The notes beneath the pieces were generated by a model. It saw nothing but the letters and a program-made list of their open reading frames with translations. It was not told the origin of the DNA and searched no databases. Position numbers and translations under genes: made by a program. From assembly GCA_022563685.1 (NCBI GenBank), contig JADFMY010000024.1, forward strand, positions 1 to 33,576: a stretch of 33,576 nucleotides of DNA, written 5' to 3'. Origin of the DNA: Pseudomonadota bacterium (GTDB taxonomy: Bacteria; Pseudomonadota; Gammaproteobacteria; GCA-001735895). Of the stretch, positions 24,696 through 33,397 are shown piece by piece (position 1 is the stretch's first letter; each line of letters opens with the position of its first letter).

Positions 24696-25877
24696 ATGAG
24701 TGAAAAAATTGTAATCACCGGCGCCGCGCGTACACCGATGGGTGGTTTCCAGGGTGTCCTGAGTCCTGCGAGCGCACCCGAACTCGGTGCTGCCGCGATT
24801 GCCGCAGCGGTTGAACGCAGCCAGATTACCGGCGATGCCATCGACGAAGTAATCATGGGTTGCGTATTACCCGCAGGCCAGGGGCAGGCGCCGGCGAGAC
24901 AGGCGAGTCTCGGTGCGGGCATTCCACAGTCCGCCGGTTGCACGACGGTGAATAAAATGTGTGGTTCCGGAATGAAAGCGACAATGCTGGCGCACGACCT
25001 GATCCTTGCGGGCAGCAATCGGGTGATGGTCGCAGGCGGTCTGGAGAGTATGAGCAACGCGCCTTACCTGCTACCCAAAGTGCGTGCCGGATTACGCATG
25101 GGGCATGGGCAGGTGAAGGATCACATGTTTCTCGATGGGCTCGAAGACGCCTACGACAAGGGTTGCTTAATGGGGGTCTATGCCGAAAATACTGCTGACA
25201 AATACCAGTTTACGCGAGAGCAACAGGACGATTTTGCCATCACCTCGTTAAAGCGTGCGCAGGCTGCTATCGAAAGCGGTGCCTTCAAACAGGAAATTAC
25301 ACCGGTGGTGATGAAAACGCGCAAGGGTGAAGTCACCGTCGATACCGACGAACAGCCTTTTAACGCGAACCTGGAGAAAATTCCGACCCTGCGCCCCGCT
25401 TTTCGTGACGATGGAACCGTAACCGCGGCCAACTCGAGTTCGATTTCCGACGGTGCCGCGGCTCTGGTATTGATGAGCGAAGCCGAGGCCGAACAGCGTG
25501 CGCTCAAACCGCTTGCGGTGATCCATGGGCACAGTAGCTTTGCCCACGAACCCGCCTGGTTTACTACCGCGCCGGTCGGTGCGATCCGCAACCTGCTGGA
25601 AAAACTCGACTGGTCGACGAGCGACGTAGACCTGTTCGAAATCAATGAAGCCTTCGCGGTGGTGACCATGGCCGCGATGCACGATCTCGAACTCGACCCT
25701 GCAAAGGTCAATATCAATGGTGGCGCCTGCGCGCTGGGCCATCCGATAGGTGCATCCGGTGCGCGTATTCTGGTGACGCTGATCGCAGCCCTGCAACACC
25801 AGGGGCTGAAAAAAGGCCTGGCGGCCCTGTGTATCGGTGGGGGAGAAGCGACCGCGATGGCGATCGAACTGGTGTAA
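24696..25877 (+). CDS. Acetyl-CoA C-acetyltransferase (thiolase)
   Basis: The 393-aa enzyme cleaves acetoacetyl-CoA (or longer 3-oxoacyl-CoA) with CoA. The nucleophilic cysteine is in VNKMCGSGMKA near residue 89, the histidine in NEAFAVV near 320-350 and GGACALGHPIGASG, and the second cysteine in ALCIGGGEATAMAIE near the C-terminus. It starts on the base after the liuA stop, so the two are translationally coupled. The size and loop pattern fit the biosynthetic/degradative type II thiolases (AtoB-like). Its place in a liu operon suggests it finishes the degradation of acetoacetyl-CoA formed from leucine or butyryl-CoA. Confidence 0.95.
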   Translation: MSEKIVITGAARTPMGGFQGVLSPASAPELGAAAIAAAVERSQITGDAIDEVIMGCVLPAGQGQAPARQASLGAGIPQSAGCTTVNKMCGSGMKATMLAHDLILAGSNRVMVAGGLESMSNAPYLLPKVRAGLRMGHGQVKDHMFLDGLEDAYDKGCLMGVYAENTADKYQFTREQQDDFAITSLKRAQAAIESGAFKQEITPVVMKTRKGEVTVDTDEQPFNANLEKIPTLRPAFRDDGTVTAANSSSISDGAAALVLMSEAEAEQRALKPLAVIHGHSSFAHEPAWFTTAPVGAIRNLLEKLDWSTSDVDLFEINEAFAVVTMAAMHDLELDPAKVNINGGACALGHPIGASGARILVTLIAALQHQGLKKGLAALCIGGGEATAMAIELV

Positions 25878-25885
25878 ATGAAAAA

Positions 25886-27031
25886 ATGAAACTAAGCGGC
25901 GAGCAAATCCTGATCCGCGACAGCGTGCGCGATTATGTACAGGCGAACATCGCACCCTATGCGGCCGAGTGGGATAAAACCAGCCACTTTCCGGCGCAGC
26001 AACTGAAGGAAATGGGTGAGCTCGGTTTATTCGGTATACTGATTCCGGAACAGTGGGGCGGAAGCGGCGCGGATTACGTATCCTATGCGCTCGCACTCGA
26101 AGAAATCGCGGCTGCGGACGGTGCCTGCTCGACTATCGTGAGTGTGAATAACGTGGTGGTCTGCGGGTCCCTGCTCCAATTTGGTAGCGACTTTCTCAAA
26201 CAGGAATATCTGAAACCACTCGCCTCCGGTGCCAGGCTCGGGTGTTTTTGCCTCACCGAACCCCAGGCTGGATCCGACGCGTCGGCGTTAAAAACCAGCG
26301 CAGTAAAAGACGGCGACGATTATATATTGAATGGAGCCAAAACCTTTATCACCTCCGGGAAAAATGCCCAGGTTGCGATTATATTTGCCGTCACCGATGC
26401 TGACGCGGGCAAGAAGGGTATCAGTGCGTTTGTAGTACCGACCGATAACCCCGGTTACCAGGTGGGCACCGTGGAGGACAAGATGGGGCAGCATGCCTCG
26501 GATACCGTACAGGTATTTTTGCAGGATTGCCGTATTCCCGCTAACCACTTGCTCGGCGAAGAAGGCGAAGGTTACAAGATAGCGTTAATGAACCTCGAAG
26601 GCGGTCGTATCGGCATCGGCGCGCAAAGCGTCGGCATGGCGAGGGCTGCATACGAGGTAGCGCTCGATTACGCCAGGGAACGCGAAACCTTTGGCAAGAC
26701 CATTATCGAACACCAGGCGGTGGCATTTCGCCTCGCCGATATGGCCACCCAGCTCGAAGCCGCACGACTGATGGTGCTCGAAGCCGCAAGTCTGCGCGAT
26801 GCCGGGGAACCCTGCCTGAAGCAGGCCAGTATGGCCAAGTTGTTCGCCTCCGAGGCCGCGGAGAAAATTTGCTCGTCGGCAATCCAGGTACTCGGTGGTT
26901 ACGGGTATTTAAAAGATTTTCCGTTGGAGCGCATTTACCGGGACGTGCGGGTCACGCAAATCTACGAAGGTACCAGCGATATCCAGCGTATCGTAATAGC
27001 ACGCGAGATTGCCAAATCCGGGGGCTGGTAA
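25886..27031 (+). CDS. Short/branched-chain acyl-CoA dehydrogenase
   Basis: This 381-aa FAD flavoprotein is a second, distinct acyl-CoA dehydrogenase in the operon. Signatures are [15 protein letters not shown] and [11 protein letters not shown], and the C-terminal [18 protein letters not shown] contains the usual catalytic glutamate that LiuA lacks, so it is of the short-chain (butyryl-CoA) or short/branched-chain type. The segment [34 protein letters not shown] is typical. ATG 25886 begins eight bases past the thiolase stop; another ATG at 25878 is out of frame and ends at once. It would oxidise butyryl-CoA or isobutyryl-CoA, which links it to IcmF (inference). Confidence 0.93.
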   Translation: MKLSGEQILIRDSVRDYVQANIAPYAAEWDKTSHFPAQQLKEMGELGLFGILIPEQWGGSGADYVSYALALEEIAAADGACSTIVSVNNVVVCGSLLQFGSDFLKQEYLKPLASGARLGCFCLTEPQAGSDASALKTSAVKDGDDYILNGAKTFITSGKNAQVAIIFAVTDADAGKKGISAFVVPTDNPGYQVGTVEDKMGQHASDTVQVFLQDCRIPANHLLGEEGEGYKIALMNLEGGRIGIGAQSVGMARAAYEVALDYARERETFGKTIIEHQAVAFRLADMATQLEAARLMVLEAASLRDAGEPCLKQASMAKLFASEAAEKICSSAIQVLGGYGYLKDFPLERIYRDVRVTQIYEGTSDIQRIVIAREIAKSGGW

Positions 27032-27036
27032 ATCTA

Positions 27037-28647
27037 ATGAGCGTTCTGCAAACCCAGGTGAACAGGCAGTCGGTTGAATTCAGGGCCAACCATGACGCGA
27101 TGTCGAAAATCGTCGAAGACCTGCACACCAGGGTGGCGGTGATTTGTGCTGGTGGCAGCGAGCGCGCACGCGAAAAGCACCTGAGTCGGGGCAAGTTACT
27201 GGTGCGTGATCGCATCGATACCCTGATCGACGAGGGTTCGCCATTCCTCGAAATTGGTCAGTTCGCGGGCTACGGCATGTACGGTGACGATAATATTGCC
27301 GCCGGGGGACTGGTGAGCGGAATCGGCAGTGTGAACGGGATCGAATGCATGATCGTCGCCAACGATGCGACGGTCAAAGCTGGAACCTATTACCCGATCA
27401 CGGTGAAGAAACATCTACGCGCGCAGGCCATTGCGCAGGAAAATAATCTACCCTGCATTTACCTGGTCGATTCGGGCGGGGCACACCTGCCGAGCCAGGA
27501 CGATGTATTCCCCGACCGCGAACACTTCGGGCGCATCTTTTATAACCAGGCCAGGATGTCGGCCCAGGGTATTGCGCAAATCGCCGTGGTGATGGGGTCC
27601 TGTACCGCCGGTGGCGCCTACATGCCGGCGATGTCGGATCAAAGCATTATCGTGCGGGATCAGGGCACCATATTTCTCGGCGGCCCGCCGCTGGTCAAGG
27701 CTGCTACCGGAGAGGTCGTCAGCGCGGAAGAGCTGGGGGGTGCCGAAGTACACTCGAAGATTTCCGGTGTGACCGACTACCTGGCCGAAAACGATACGCA
27801 TGCGCTAGGCCTGGCGAGAAATGTGGTGGCTCACTTGAATCGACGCAAGAAGCTTGAGCTGGTGATGCGTGAACCGCAGGAACCCCTGTACCCCGCAGAG
27901 GAATTATACGGAATCGTGCCGGATGATTTGCGCACGCCATACGATATTCGCGAAATCATCGCGCGGCTGGTCGACGCCAGTGAATTCGACGAATTCAAAC
28001 AGCTTTATGGTAAAACCCTGGTTTGCGGATTCGCCCATTTGCTGGGTTATCCGGTGGGCATCATAGCCAACAATGGCATCCTGTTTTCCGAGTCGGCACT
28101 GAAGGGAACGCATTTCATCGAACTCTGCGCGAAACGACGTATCCCATTGATTTTTCTGCAAAATATTACCGGTTTCATGGTTGGACAGAAATACGAACAA
28201 GGTGGCATCGCCAAAGACGGGGCGAAGATGGTAACCGCGGTCGCCTGCGCCCGCGTACCCAAGTTGACCGTCGTCGTCGGCGGTAGCTTCGGCGCGGGCA
28301 ATTACGCGATGTGCGGCCGTGCTTACGGGGGACGCTTCCTGTGGATGTGGCCCAATGCGCGTGTATCGGTGATGGGCGGAGAGCAGGCGGCCAGCGTACT
28401 CGCGCAGGTAGCACGCGACGCCCGGCAGGCGCGCGGTGAATCCTGGAGCGAGGCTGACGAACAGGCTTTGAAGCAACCGATCCGCGAGCAATACGAAGTT
28501 CAGGGACACCCCTACTACGCGAGCGCCCGGCTCTGGGACGATGGCATCATCGACCCGGCAGATACGCGCAGGGTACTGGGCCTCGGACTCTCGGCGGCCT
28601 TGAACGCACCGATAGAAGAAAGCCAGTTTGGTATCTTCAGGATGTAG
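27037..28647 (+). CDS. liuB: 3-methylcrotonyl-CoA carboxylase, carboxyltransferase (beta) subunit
   Basis: The 536-aa protein has the two crotonase-like halves of acyl-CoA carboxyltransferases. N-terminal half: [52 protein letters not shown], and [17 protein letters not shown]-terminal half: [40 protein letters not shown] and [19 protein letters not shown]. Length and motifs fit LiuB/MccB rather than propionyl-CoA carboxylase. It transfers carboxylate from biotin to 3-methylcrotonyl-CoA and needs a biotin-carboxylase/BCCP partner (LiuD), which is not in the operon. The ATG at 27037 is five bases after the previous stop. Confidence 0.95.
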   Translation: MSVLQTQVNRQSVEFRANHDAMSKIVEDLHTRVAVICAGGSERAREKHLSRGKLLVRDRIDTLIDEGSPFLEIGQFAGYGMYGDDNIAAGGLVSGIGSVNGIECMIVANDATVKAGTYYPITVKKHLRAQAIAQENNLPCIYLVDSGGAHLPSQDDVFPDREHFGRIFYNQARMSAQGIAQIAVVMGSCTAGGAYMPAMSDQSIIVRDQGTIFLGGPPLVKAATGEVVSAEELGGAEVHSKISGVTDYLAENDTHALGLARNVVAHLNRRKKLELVMREPQEPLYPAEELYGIVPDDLRTPYDIREIIARLVDASEFDEFKQLYGKTLVCGFAHLLGYPVGIIANNGILFSESALKGTHFIELCAKRRIPLIFLQNITGFMVGQKYEQGGIAKDGAKMVTAVACARVPKLTVVVGGSFGAGNYAMCGRAYGGRFLWMWPNARVSVMGGEQAASVLAQVARDARQARGESWSEADEQALKQPIREQYEVQGHPYYASARLWDDGIIDPADTRRVLGLGLSAALNAPIEESQFGIFRM

Positions 28648-28649
28648 AC

Positions 28650-29444
28650 ATGGCGAACACCTTAAAATTCAAAACCGACGCGCGCGGCGTCGCGACCCTT
28701 ACCCTGGAGCGAGCCGAAAAACACAACGCCTTCGACGATGTGATGATCGCCGAGTTATTGCAGGTGCTCGAAGACGTTGAAAGCGATGAAACCATTCGCC
28801 TTTTGGTACTGCGTGCAGCGGGCAAAAGTTTTTCAGCCGGCGCCGACCTCGACTGGATGCGGCGCATGGCGGATTACGATCAGGAACAAAATCTCGCTGA
28901 CGCGATGCAACTGGCGCGCCTGATGTATTCACTCAACCGATTGAACAGGCCAGTCATCGCGTTGGTGCAGGGCGCGAGTTTTGGCGGCGGTGTGGGGCTG
29001 ATCGCCTGTTGCGATATTGCCATCGCTTCGAGCGACGCGATATTCAGCCTCTCCGAAGTGCGCCTGGGCTTGATCCCGTCGGTGATTTCACCCTATGTGA
29101 TTGCGGCCATCGGCGCGAGGGCGGCGCGGCGTTATTTCCTCACCGGCGAGCGATTCGACGCCGGGCGCGCGATGCAAATAGGCCTGATCCACGAAGTAGT
29201 CGACCCGGATGCGCTCGATGCCAGCCTCGAAAATTGTATCGACGATTTATTGCTTGCCGGCCCCAAAGCGCAGATAGCGGCCCGGGATTTGATTCATCGT
29301 GTCGATGGCCGCCCGATTGATGAAACATTAATTGCAGAAACTGCCAGGCGTATCGCCGAGCTGCGCGCATCCGATGAGGGGCGCGAGGGCCTGAACGCTT
29401 TTTTGGAAAAGCGCCAACCGAACTGGAGCAAAGGAGAGGATTGA
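28650..29444 (+). CDS. liuC: Enoyl-CoA hydratase, probably 3-methylglutaconyl-CoA hydratase
   Basis: The 264-aa crotonase-fold enzyme adds water to 3-methylglutaconyl-CoA to give HMG-CoA. Signatures are LTLERAEKHNAFDDVMIAEL near residue 15, LRAAGKSFSAGADLDWMRRM near 50-70 (oxyanion-hole region), and ALVQGASFGGGVGLIACCDIAIAS near 100-125, followed by FSLSEVRLGLIPSVISPYV. In the crotonase family, the SVISPYVI and LDWM patterns are common in LiuC/AUH-type hydratases. It begins two bases after the liuB stop. It could also hydrate crotonyl-CoA for the butyryl-CoA branch, which would connect IcmF to the dehydrogenase at 18.3 kb (inference). Confidence 0.92.
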   Translation: MANTLKFKTDARGVATLTLERAEKHNAFDDVMIAELLQVLEDVESDETIRLLVLRAAGKSFSAGADLDWMRRMADYDQEQNLADAMQLARLMYSLNRLNRPVIALVQGASFGGGVGLIACCDIAIASSDAIFSLSEVRLGLIPSVISPYVIAAIGARAARRYFLTGERFDAGRAMQIGLIHEVVDPDALDASLENCIDDLLLAGPKAQIAARDLIHRVDGRPIDETLIAETARRIAELRASDEGREGLNAFLEKRQPNWSKGED

Positions 29445-29479
29445 AAAATCTACCACCAGTTACTTCGAATTTGTTAACA

Positions 29480-29580
29480 CCCTCTCCCTCCGGGAGAGGG
29501 CTAGGGGTGAGGGTGAAGCGATTAACTATTTCAAAGTTTCGTATAACCCCTCATCCTAACCTTCTCCCCGGGGGAGAAGG
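29480..29580. repeat. Pair of inverted palindromes at the expected site of liuD
   Basis: CCCTCTCCC-TCC-GGGAGAGGG (29480-29500) and CCTTCTCCCCG-GGGGAGAAGG (29560-29580) are strong hairpins, joined by GGGGTGAGGG- and CCCCTCATCC-type arms that are inverted with respect to each other. This is the common CCCTCACCC...CCTCTCCC repeat type of many bacteria (recalled). The 188-base liuC-liuE spacer holds no real gene. Confidence 0.8.
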
Positions 29581-29632
29581 ATCGGGTATGATTTATTCAC
29601 AAGCGAGATACAGAAATTTTTAATCTTAGCCC

Positions 29633-30532
29633 ATGACAATTCCGCAAAAAGTAAAAATAGTCGAAGTCGGTCCACGCGATGGGCTGCAAAACGAGGCACA
29701 AAGCGTCCCGATCGAGGTCAAGATCAGGCTGATTGAAAAGCTCGTCGATGCGGGCTTACCGGTGGTCGAGTCGGGTGCCTTCGTGTCGCCCAAATGGGTG
29801 CCACAAATGGCGTCTAGTGGTGACGTGTTTGCGGGTATTGAAAAACGTGCCGGGGTGTCTTATCCGATGCTGGTGCCCAATATGAAAGGTTTGGAAGCCG
29901 CCATTGAGGCCGGGGTTGAAGAAATCGCGGTATTTGCTGCCGCGTCAGAAACCTTTTCTCAGAGGAATATCAATTGCTCCATCGAAGAAAGCCTCGAACG
30001 CTTTCGCGATGTCGCCAAAAAGGCGAGTGCCGAAAATCTCAGGATTCGCGGTTATATATCCTGCGTATTGGGTTGCCCTTACGAGGGGGAGGTCTCGATC
30101 GAAACCGTTTCCGAGGTAGCCGCGCGATTACTCGATCAGGGCTGTTATGAAATATCGCTCGGTGACACGATCGGAGTCGGTACTGCGGACAGGGCACAGG
30201 CATTGGTCGAGCGCGTCAGCAAGACAGTACCTGTATCGCAACTCGCAGCGCATTTTCACGATACCTATGGTCAGGGGCTAGCTAATCTGTATGCGGTTTT
30301 ACAGTCTGGAATCTCGGTGATCGATAGCTCGGTCGCGGGACTCGGTGGATGCCCCTATGCCAAAGGTGCGAGCGGCAATGTGGCGACCGAGGATGTAGTC
30401 TATATGCTCGACGGAATGAATATCGAAACCGGTGTCGATATGCAAAAACTGCTTGATGCAGGACAATACATCAATGAATTCCTGGGTCGTGAAAGCGCTT
30501 CCAGAGCCGCACTCGCACTAAGCAAAAAGTAA
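29633..30532 (+). CDS. liuE: Hydroxymethylglutaryl-CoA lyase
   Basis: The 299-aa enzyme splits HMG-CoA into acetoacetate and acetyl-CoA, the last step of leucine degradation. It is a TIM-barrel protein of the DRE-TIM family with VEVGPRDGLQNE at the N-terminus (catalytic Arg-Asp pair), ESGAFVSPKWVPQMA near 41, HFHDTYGQGLANLYA metal-binding region near 203, and the catalytic cysteine in GLGGCPYAKGASGNVATED near 242. It is separated from liuC by the repeat pair, unlike the tight spacing of the rest of the operon, but lies on the same strand. Confidence 0.95.
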   Translation: MTIPQKVKIVEVGPRDGLQNEAQSVPIEVKIRLIEKLVDAGLPVVESGAFVSPKWVPQMASSGDVFAGIEKRAGVSYPMLVPNMKGLEAAIEAGVEEIAVFAAASETFSQRNINCSIEESLERFRDVAKKASAENLRIRGYISCVLGCPYEGEVSIETVSEVAARLLDQGCYEISLGDTIGVGTADRAQALVERVSKTVPVSQLAAHFHDTYGQGLANLYAVLQSGISVIDSSVAGLGGCPYAKGASGNVATEDVVYMLDGMNIETGVDMQKLLDAGQYINEFLGRESASRAALALSKK

Positions 30533-30546
30533 CAGGACACTATCGA

Positions 30547-31110
30547 ATGCCATTGCCTAAATCTGCCTCCCGAAAGAAAATGCATCACCGCCATATTAAT
30601 TGCGAGGGTTACCTGCGTGACGATGGCCTGTGGGATATCGAGGCGCAGATGCGTGACACGCGTACCTACGATTGCGGTTATGACGAAGACCATCGAGGTG
30701 GTGTCATCAGGGCCGGGGAGCCAGTGCACGAAATGTGGTTACGCCTGACCATAGATCTCGATTTTGTCATTCAGGATGCCGAGGCCTCGTCGGATCACAC
30801 GCCGTTTCGCGTCTGTACTCAGGCGGCGGTCGAGATGAAAGCCCTGGTCGGTCTGCAAATCGGCCAGGGCTGGATGAGGCAGGTGCGAGCGAGAATCGGC
30901 ACCAACAAGAGCTGTACCCACTTGATAGACCTGCTCGGTCCGATAGCAGCCACCGCTTATCAGACCCTGCACGCAGCACTTGAGGAACGTGAATCCAGGC
31001 GTTTGGTAAAACAAAAACCGATGATTCTCGATACCTGTATCGCACTGGCGAGCGATGGCGATGTGGTCAGAAAGCGATGGCCCGAGTATTATCAGAAAGG
31101 GAAGATTTAA
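30547..31110 (+). CDS. DUF2889 family protein
   Basis: The 187-aa protein begins with a short basic stretch and then HHRHINCEGYLRDDGLWDIEAQMRDTRTYDCGY, followed by EPVHEMWLRLTIDLDFVIQDAEASSDHTP and the conserved IGTNKSCTHLIDLLGPIA segment. This is the pattern of DUF2889 proteins, whose function is unknown. No signal peptide or membrane segment is seen. The conserved His, Cys and acidic residues hint at metal binding or a hydrolase-like site, which is speculation. It lies 14 bp after liuE on the same strand and so is probably expressed with the leucine pathway; DUF2889 genes are often found in acyl-CoA gene neighbourhoods (recalled). Confidence 0.85.
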   Translation: MPLPKSASRKKMHHRHINCEGYLRDDGLWDIEAQMRDTRTYDCGYDEDHRGGVIRAGEPVHEMWLRLTIDLDFVIQDAEASSDHTPFRVCTQAAVEMKALVGLQIGQGWMRQVRARIGTNKSCTHLIDLLGPIAATAYQTLHAALEERESRRLVKQKPMILDTCIALASDGDVVRKRWPEYYQKGKI

Positions 31111-31145
31111 ACCGGATAGATACCGATTAACGAACAGGATTAGGC

Positions 31146-31811
31146 ATGACCATAACACTTGGATTTGATATCTACGGTACTCTGATCGACCCCTATGGTG
31201 TCACCACCAAACTGGCGGAATATACTGGACAGTCTGCCGAATTTGCACGCATCTGGCGAGATAAGCAGCTCGAATATACCTTTAAACGAGGTTTGATGCG
31301 CCGCTATGAAAACTTCGCAGTCTGCACCCGACATGCGCTCGATTATACCGACAGCCTGCTCAACACCGCGCTCGACGATGGTGCTAAACAGGCGTTGATG
31401 GAAACCTACCGGGTACTACCGGCGTTCGAGGATGTCGCGGGAAGCCTGCAAGTATCGAAGGATGCTGGATTTAGACTATTCGGATTTTCCAATGGCCTCC
31501 AGAGCGCGGTAGAAGGCTTACTCGAAAATGCGGGCATCAGCGATTATTTCGAAGGCGTTGTGAGTGTCGACGATGTACAAACCTTCAAGCCCAATCCGGA
31601 TGTATACCATCACTTCATCAAAACCACCGGCGCAGAACCAGGAAACGCCTGGCTGGTGTCGAGCAACCCGTTCGATGTCCAGGGCGCGATCAATATCGGC
31701 ATGAAGGCAGCCTGGCTACAGCGCTCGCATAATGTGATTTTCGACCCCTGGGGAATCGAGCCAACGATTCGAATTAAAAGCCTGGCGGAATTACCGGAAT
31801 TAATCAGCTGA
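31146..31811 (+). CDS. Haloacid dehalogenase type II / HAD-like hydrolase
   Basis: The 221-aa protein has the HAD motifs of the L-2-haloacid dehalogenase (type II) branch: FDIYGTLID with the nucleophilic Asp near residue 8, FGFSNGLQS (motif II serine) near 114, KPNPDVYHHF (motif III lysine) near 151, and SSNPFDVQGAINIGMKAAWLQR (motif IV) near 173-194. The cap YTFKRGLMRRYENFAVCTRHAL fits the subfamily. Type II enzymes replace the halogen of 2-haloalkanoic acids with hydroxyl; many annotated ones have other phosphatase-like roles, so activity is uncertain. It follows DUF2889 by 35 bp and is the last likely member of the plus-strand unit. Confidence 0.88.
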   Translation: MTITLGFDIYGTLIDPYGVTTKLAEYTGQSAEFARIWRDKQLEYTFKRGLMRRYENFAVCTRHALDYTDSLLNTALDDGAKQALMETYRVLPAFEDVAGSLQVSKDAGFRLFGFSNGLQSAVEGLLENAGISDYFEGVVSVDDVQTFKPNPDVYHHFIKTTGAEPGNAWLVSSNPFDVQGAINIGMKAAWLQRSHNVIFDPWGIEPTIRIKSLAELPELIS

Positions 31812-32072
31812 TATTCCACAGCGAGTCATAGCGCTTACACGAAAGCTCGGTTAAATTGCTTTTCGCACTCGATATGAAAGTTTAAATACTACACCAGACT
31901 CACATCCCGGCAGACTGGTAAATAGGATGTCTGTGACCAGGGCACCACCTGCTAAATTAATGGTAGGCCCTTTAATCTTAGAATCATAAATCGAAGACCA
32001 GACCCTGTATGAGCTAATCTTGCCATCGAATACAAATAGCATAATTAAGTGATTTGTCCACAGAACTCCTTT

Positions 32073-32297
32073 TCACTGTTTGTATTGCCAATCGAGCAGG
32101 TGGGTGTTTCTGCCTTTTTCGCGGAGATATTTATCTATTTGATCGGATGAGTGCTGCGATAATCGGGAATTGTCATGTGCCTTAATATAGTCTTCCACGT
32201 GACCCACATACCAACGAGCAGCAGAAGATTTGATCTTGTAAGACTTTGTTTTAGCGATATAATTGTCCCAGAAACGGGACACGGATTGATCTATCAT
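32073..32297 (-). pseudogene. Truncated integron-type tyrosine recombinase, N-terminal domain only
   Basis: The 74 residues begin MIDQSVSRFWDNYIAK and run to HLLDWQYKQ, then stop. This is the N-terminal SAM-like (arm-binding) domain of integron-like phage integrases, in which a DWQ(F/Y)RQ segment is normally followed by further helices and then the catalytic domain. No catalytic R, K, HxxR or Y motif follows on the minus strand, so only the beginning remains and the rest has been lost. The upstream region carries a 20-bp direct repeat (32386-32432). Whether the fragment is expressed is unknown. Confidence 0.7.
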
Positions 32298-32385
32298 AAT
32301 GCTACTCCCTTAGCAATAAATTGACGAAGGCTACTCCAGAGCCTGCAAGGATTATGCGCAATGAACGAATTTAATTCAAATGTTT

Positions 32386-32432
32386 TATACAGATTCTGTC
32401 TATATCCGGAAATATACAGAATATGTCTATAT
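32386..32432. repeat. Two 20-bp direct repeats upstream of the truncated integrase
   Basis: TATACAGATTCTGTCTATAT (32386-32405) and TATACAGAATATGTCTATAT (32413-32432) differ at two central positions. The first has an ACAGA-T-TCTGT palindromic core. They lie between the integrase fragment and the IS91-like element and might be binding sites for either recombinase or a regulator. Confidence 0.75.
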
Positions 32433-32539
32433 CAATGTTGAACTAAACCGCTACGCGGTAGCTACAAACTCCCCCTTATAAGCGAGATCGATCACACTGG
32501 TTGATGGCCCAATCTGGGTCTCAACACAGGAGAAGATCG

Positions 32540-33397
32540 ATGACCGCTTTACGTCAACAAATGATAGCTGCCATGCGCCAGCGTGGTTTTGCAACGCGTA
32601 CGCATGAGAGTTACCTGGGTGCAGTCAGAGATCTGGCGCGTTATTATCATCAATCGCCAGATCAATTGCAGGTTGATCAGATACAGGACTATTTTGTTCA
32701 TCTGGTGCAGGAGCGAGGGCTTTCCAGCGCCAGTTGCAGACTGTACCTCAACGGTATTCGTTTCCTATATTTACAGGTTTTACACTGGAAACAGTTTGAT
32801 ATCCCGATTCAGTATCCTAAACGCGCACAGAAGATACCCGAGCTACTGACCCGAGCCGAAGTCAGACAGATCGTCGATGCCTGCGAAAACGACAAGCATC
32901 GCATGATGTTGTTAACCTGCTATGGCTGCGGCCTACGCGTGAGCGAGTTAGTACACTTGAAAGTCCATCACATCGATGGCGAACGTCGGTTACTGCGGAT
33001 CGAACAGGGAAAGGGTTCAAAGGATCGAATGGTTGCTTTATCCGTCACCTTGCTCAATCAACTGCGCCACTACTGGCTAGTATACCGCCCCAGTTCCTGG
33101 CTGTTTCCCAATAGCTTTACGCCGAAACGCTATCTCGGTATCACCTCGATCCAGAAAGTATATACACGCGCCAAAAGCAAAGTCGGGATACAAAAGGTTG
33201 GCGGTATCCATGGACTCCGTCACGCCTACGCGACCCACCAGTTAGAACAGGGTCTGCCGGTGCATCAACTGCAACACCAGCTCGGCCACAAGCAATTACA
33301 GACCACCCTGCGCTATGTGCACTGGGTATCGAGTTATCAACAAGGTTCTGGCGCTTTCGGTGATCTGGTAGAACAGTTAGGGGTGCATCATGAGTGA
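32540..33397 (+). CDS. Tyrosine-type recombinase of an IS91-like element
   Basis: The 285-aa protein has an N-terminal SAM-like core-binding domain (MRQRGFATRTHESYLGAVRDLARYY, residues 10-34) and a full catalytic domain: the first arginine in YGCGLRVSELVHLK near 140, lysine in GKGSKDRMV near 165, HGLRHAYATH near 228 (HxxR), and LGHKQLQTTLRYVH near 250-262 with the histidine and nucleophilic tyrosine. It would cut and rejoin DNA through a tyrosyl intermediate. ATG 32540 has AGGAG seven bases upstream. Its stop overlaps the next gene's start by eight bases, so the two proteins are translationally coupled. Confidence 0.93.
   Translation: MTALRQQMIAAMRQRGFATRTHESYLGAVRDLARYYHQSPDQLQVDQIQDYFVHLVQERGLSSASCRLYLNGIRFLYLQVLHWKQFDIPIQYPKRAQKIPELLTRAEVRQIVDACENDKHRMMLLTCYGCGLRVSELVHLKVHHIDGERRLLRIEQGKGSKDRMVALSVTLLNQLRHYWLVYRPSSWLFPNSFTPKRYLGITSIQKVYTRAKSKVGIQKVGGIHGLRHAYATHQLEQGLPVHQLQHQLGHKQLQTTLRYVHWVSSYQQGSGAFGDLVEQLGVHHE

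Noticed and set aside
29441-29623. 60-codon plus-strand frame between liuC and liuE
   Set aside because: It is a translation of the CCCTCTCCC-type palindromic repeats, a well-known source of false genes.
31851-32042. 63-codon minus-strand frame downstream of the integrase fragment
   Set aside because: It does not resemble the missing integrase domain or any family I recognise, and its start has no support.
32386-32432. LexA box upstream of the integrase fragment
   Set aside because: The CTGT and ACAG elements do not have the eight-base spacing of a gammaproteobacterial LexA site.
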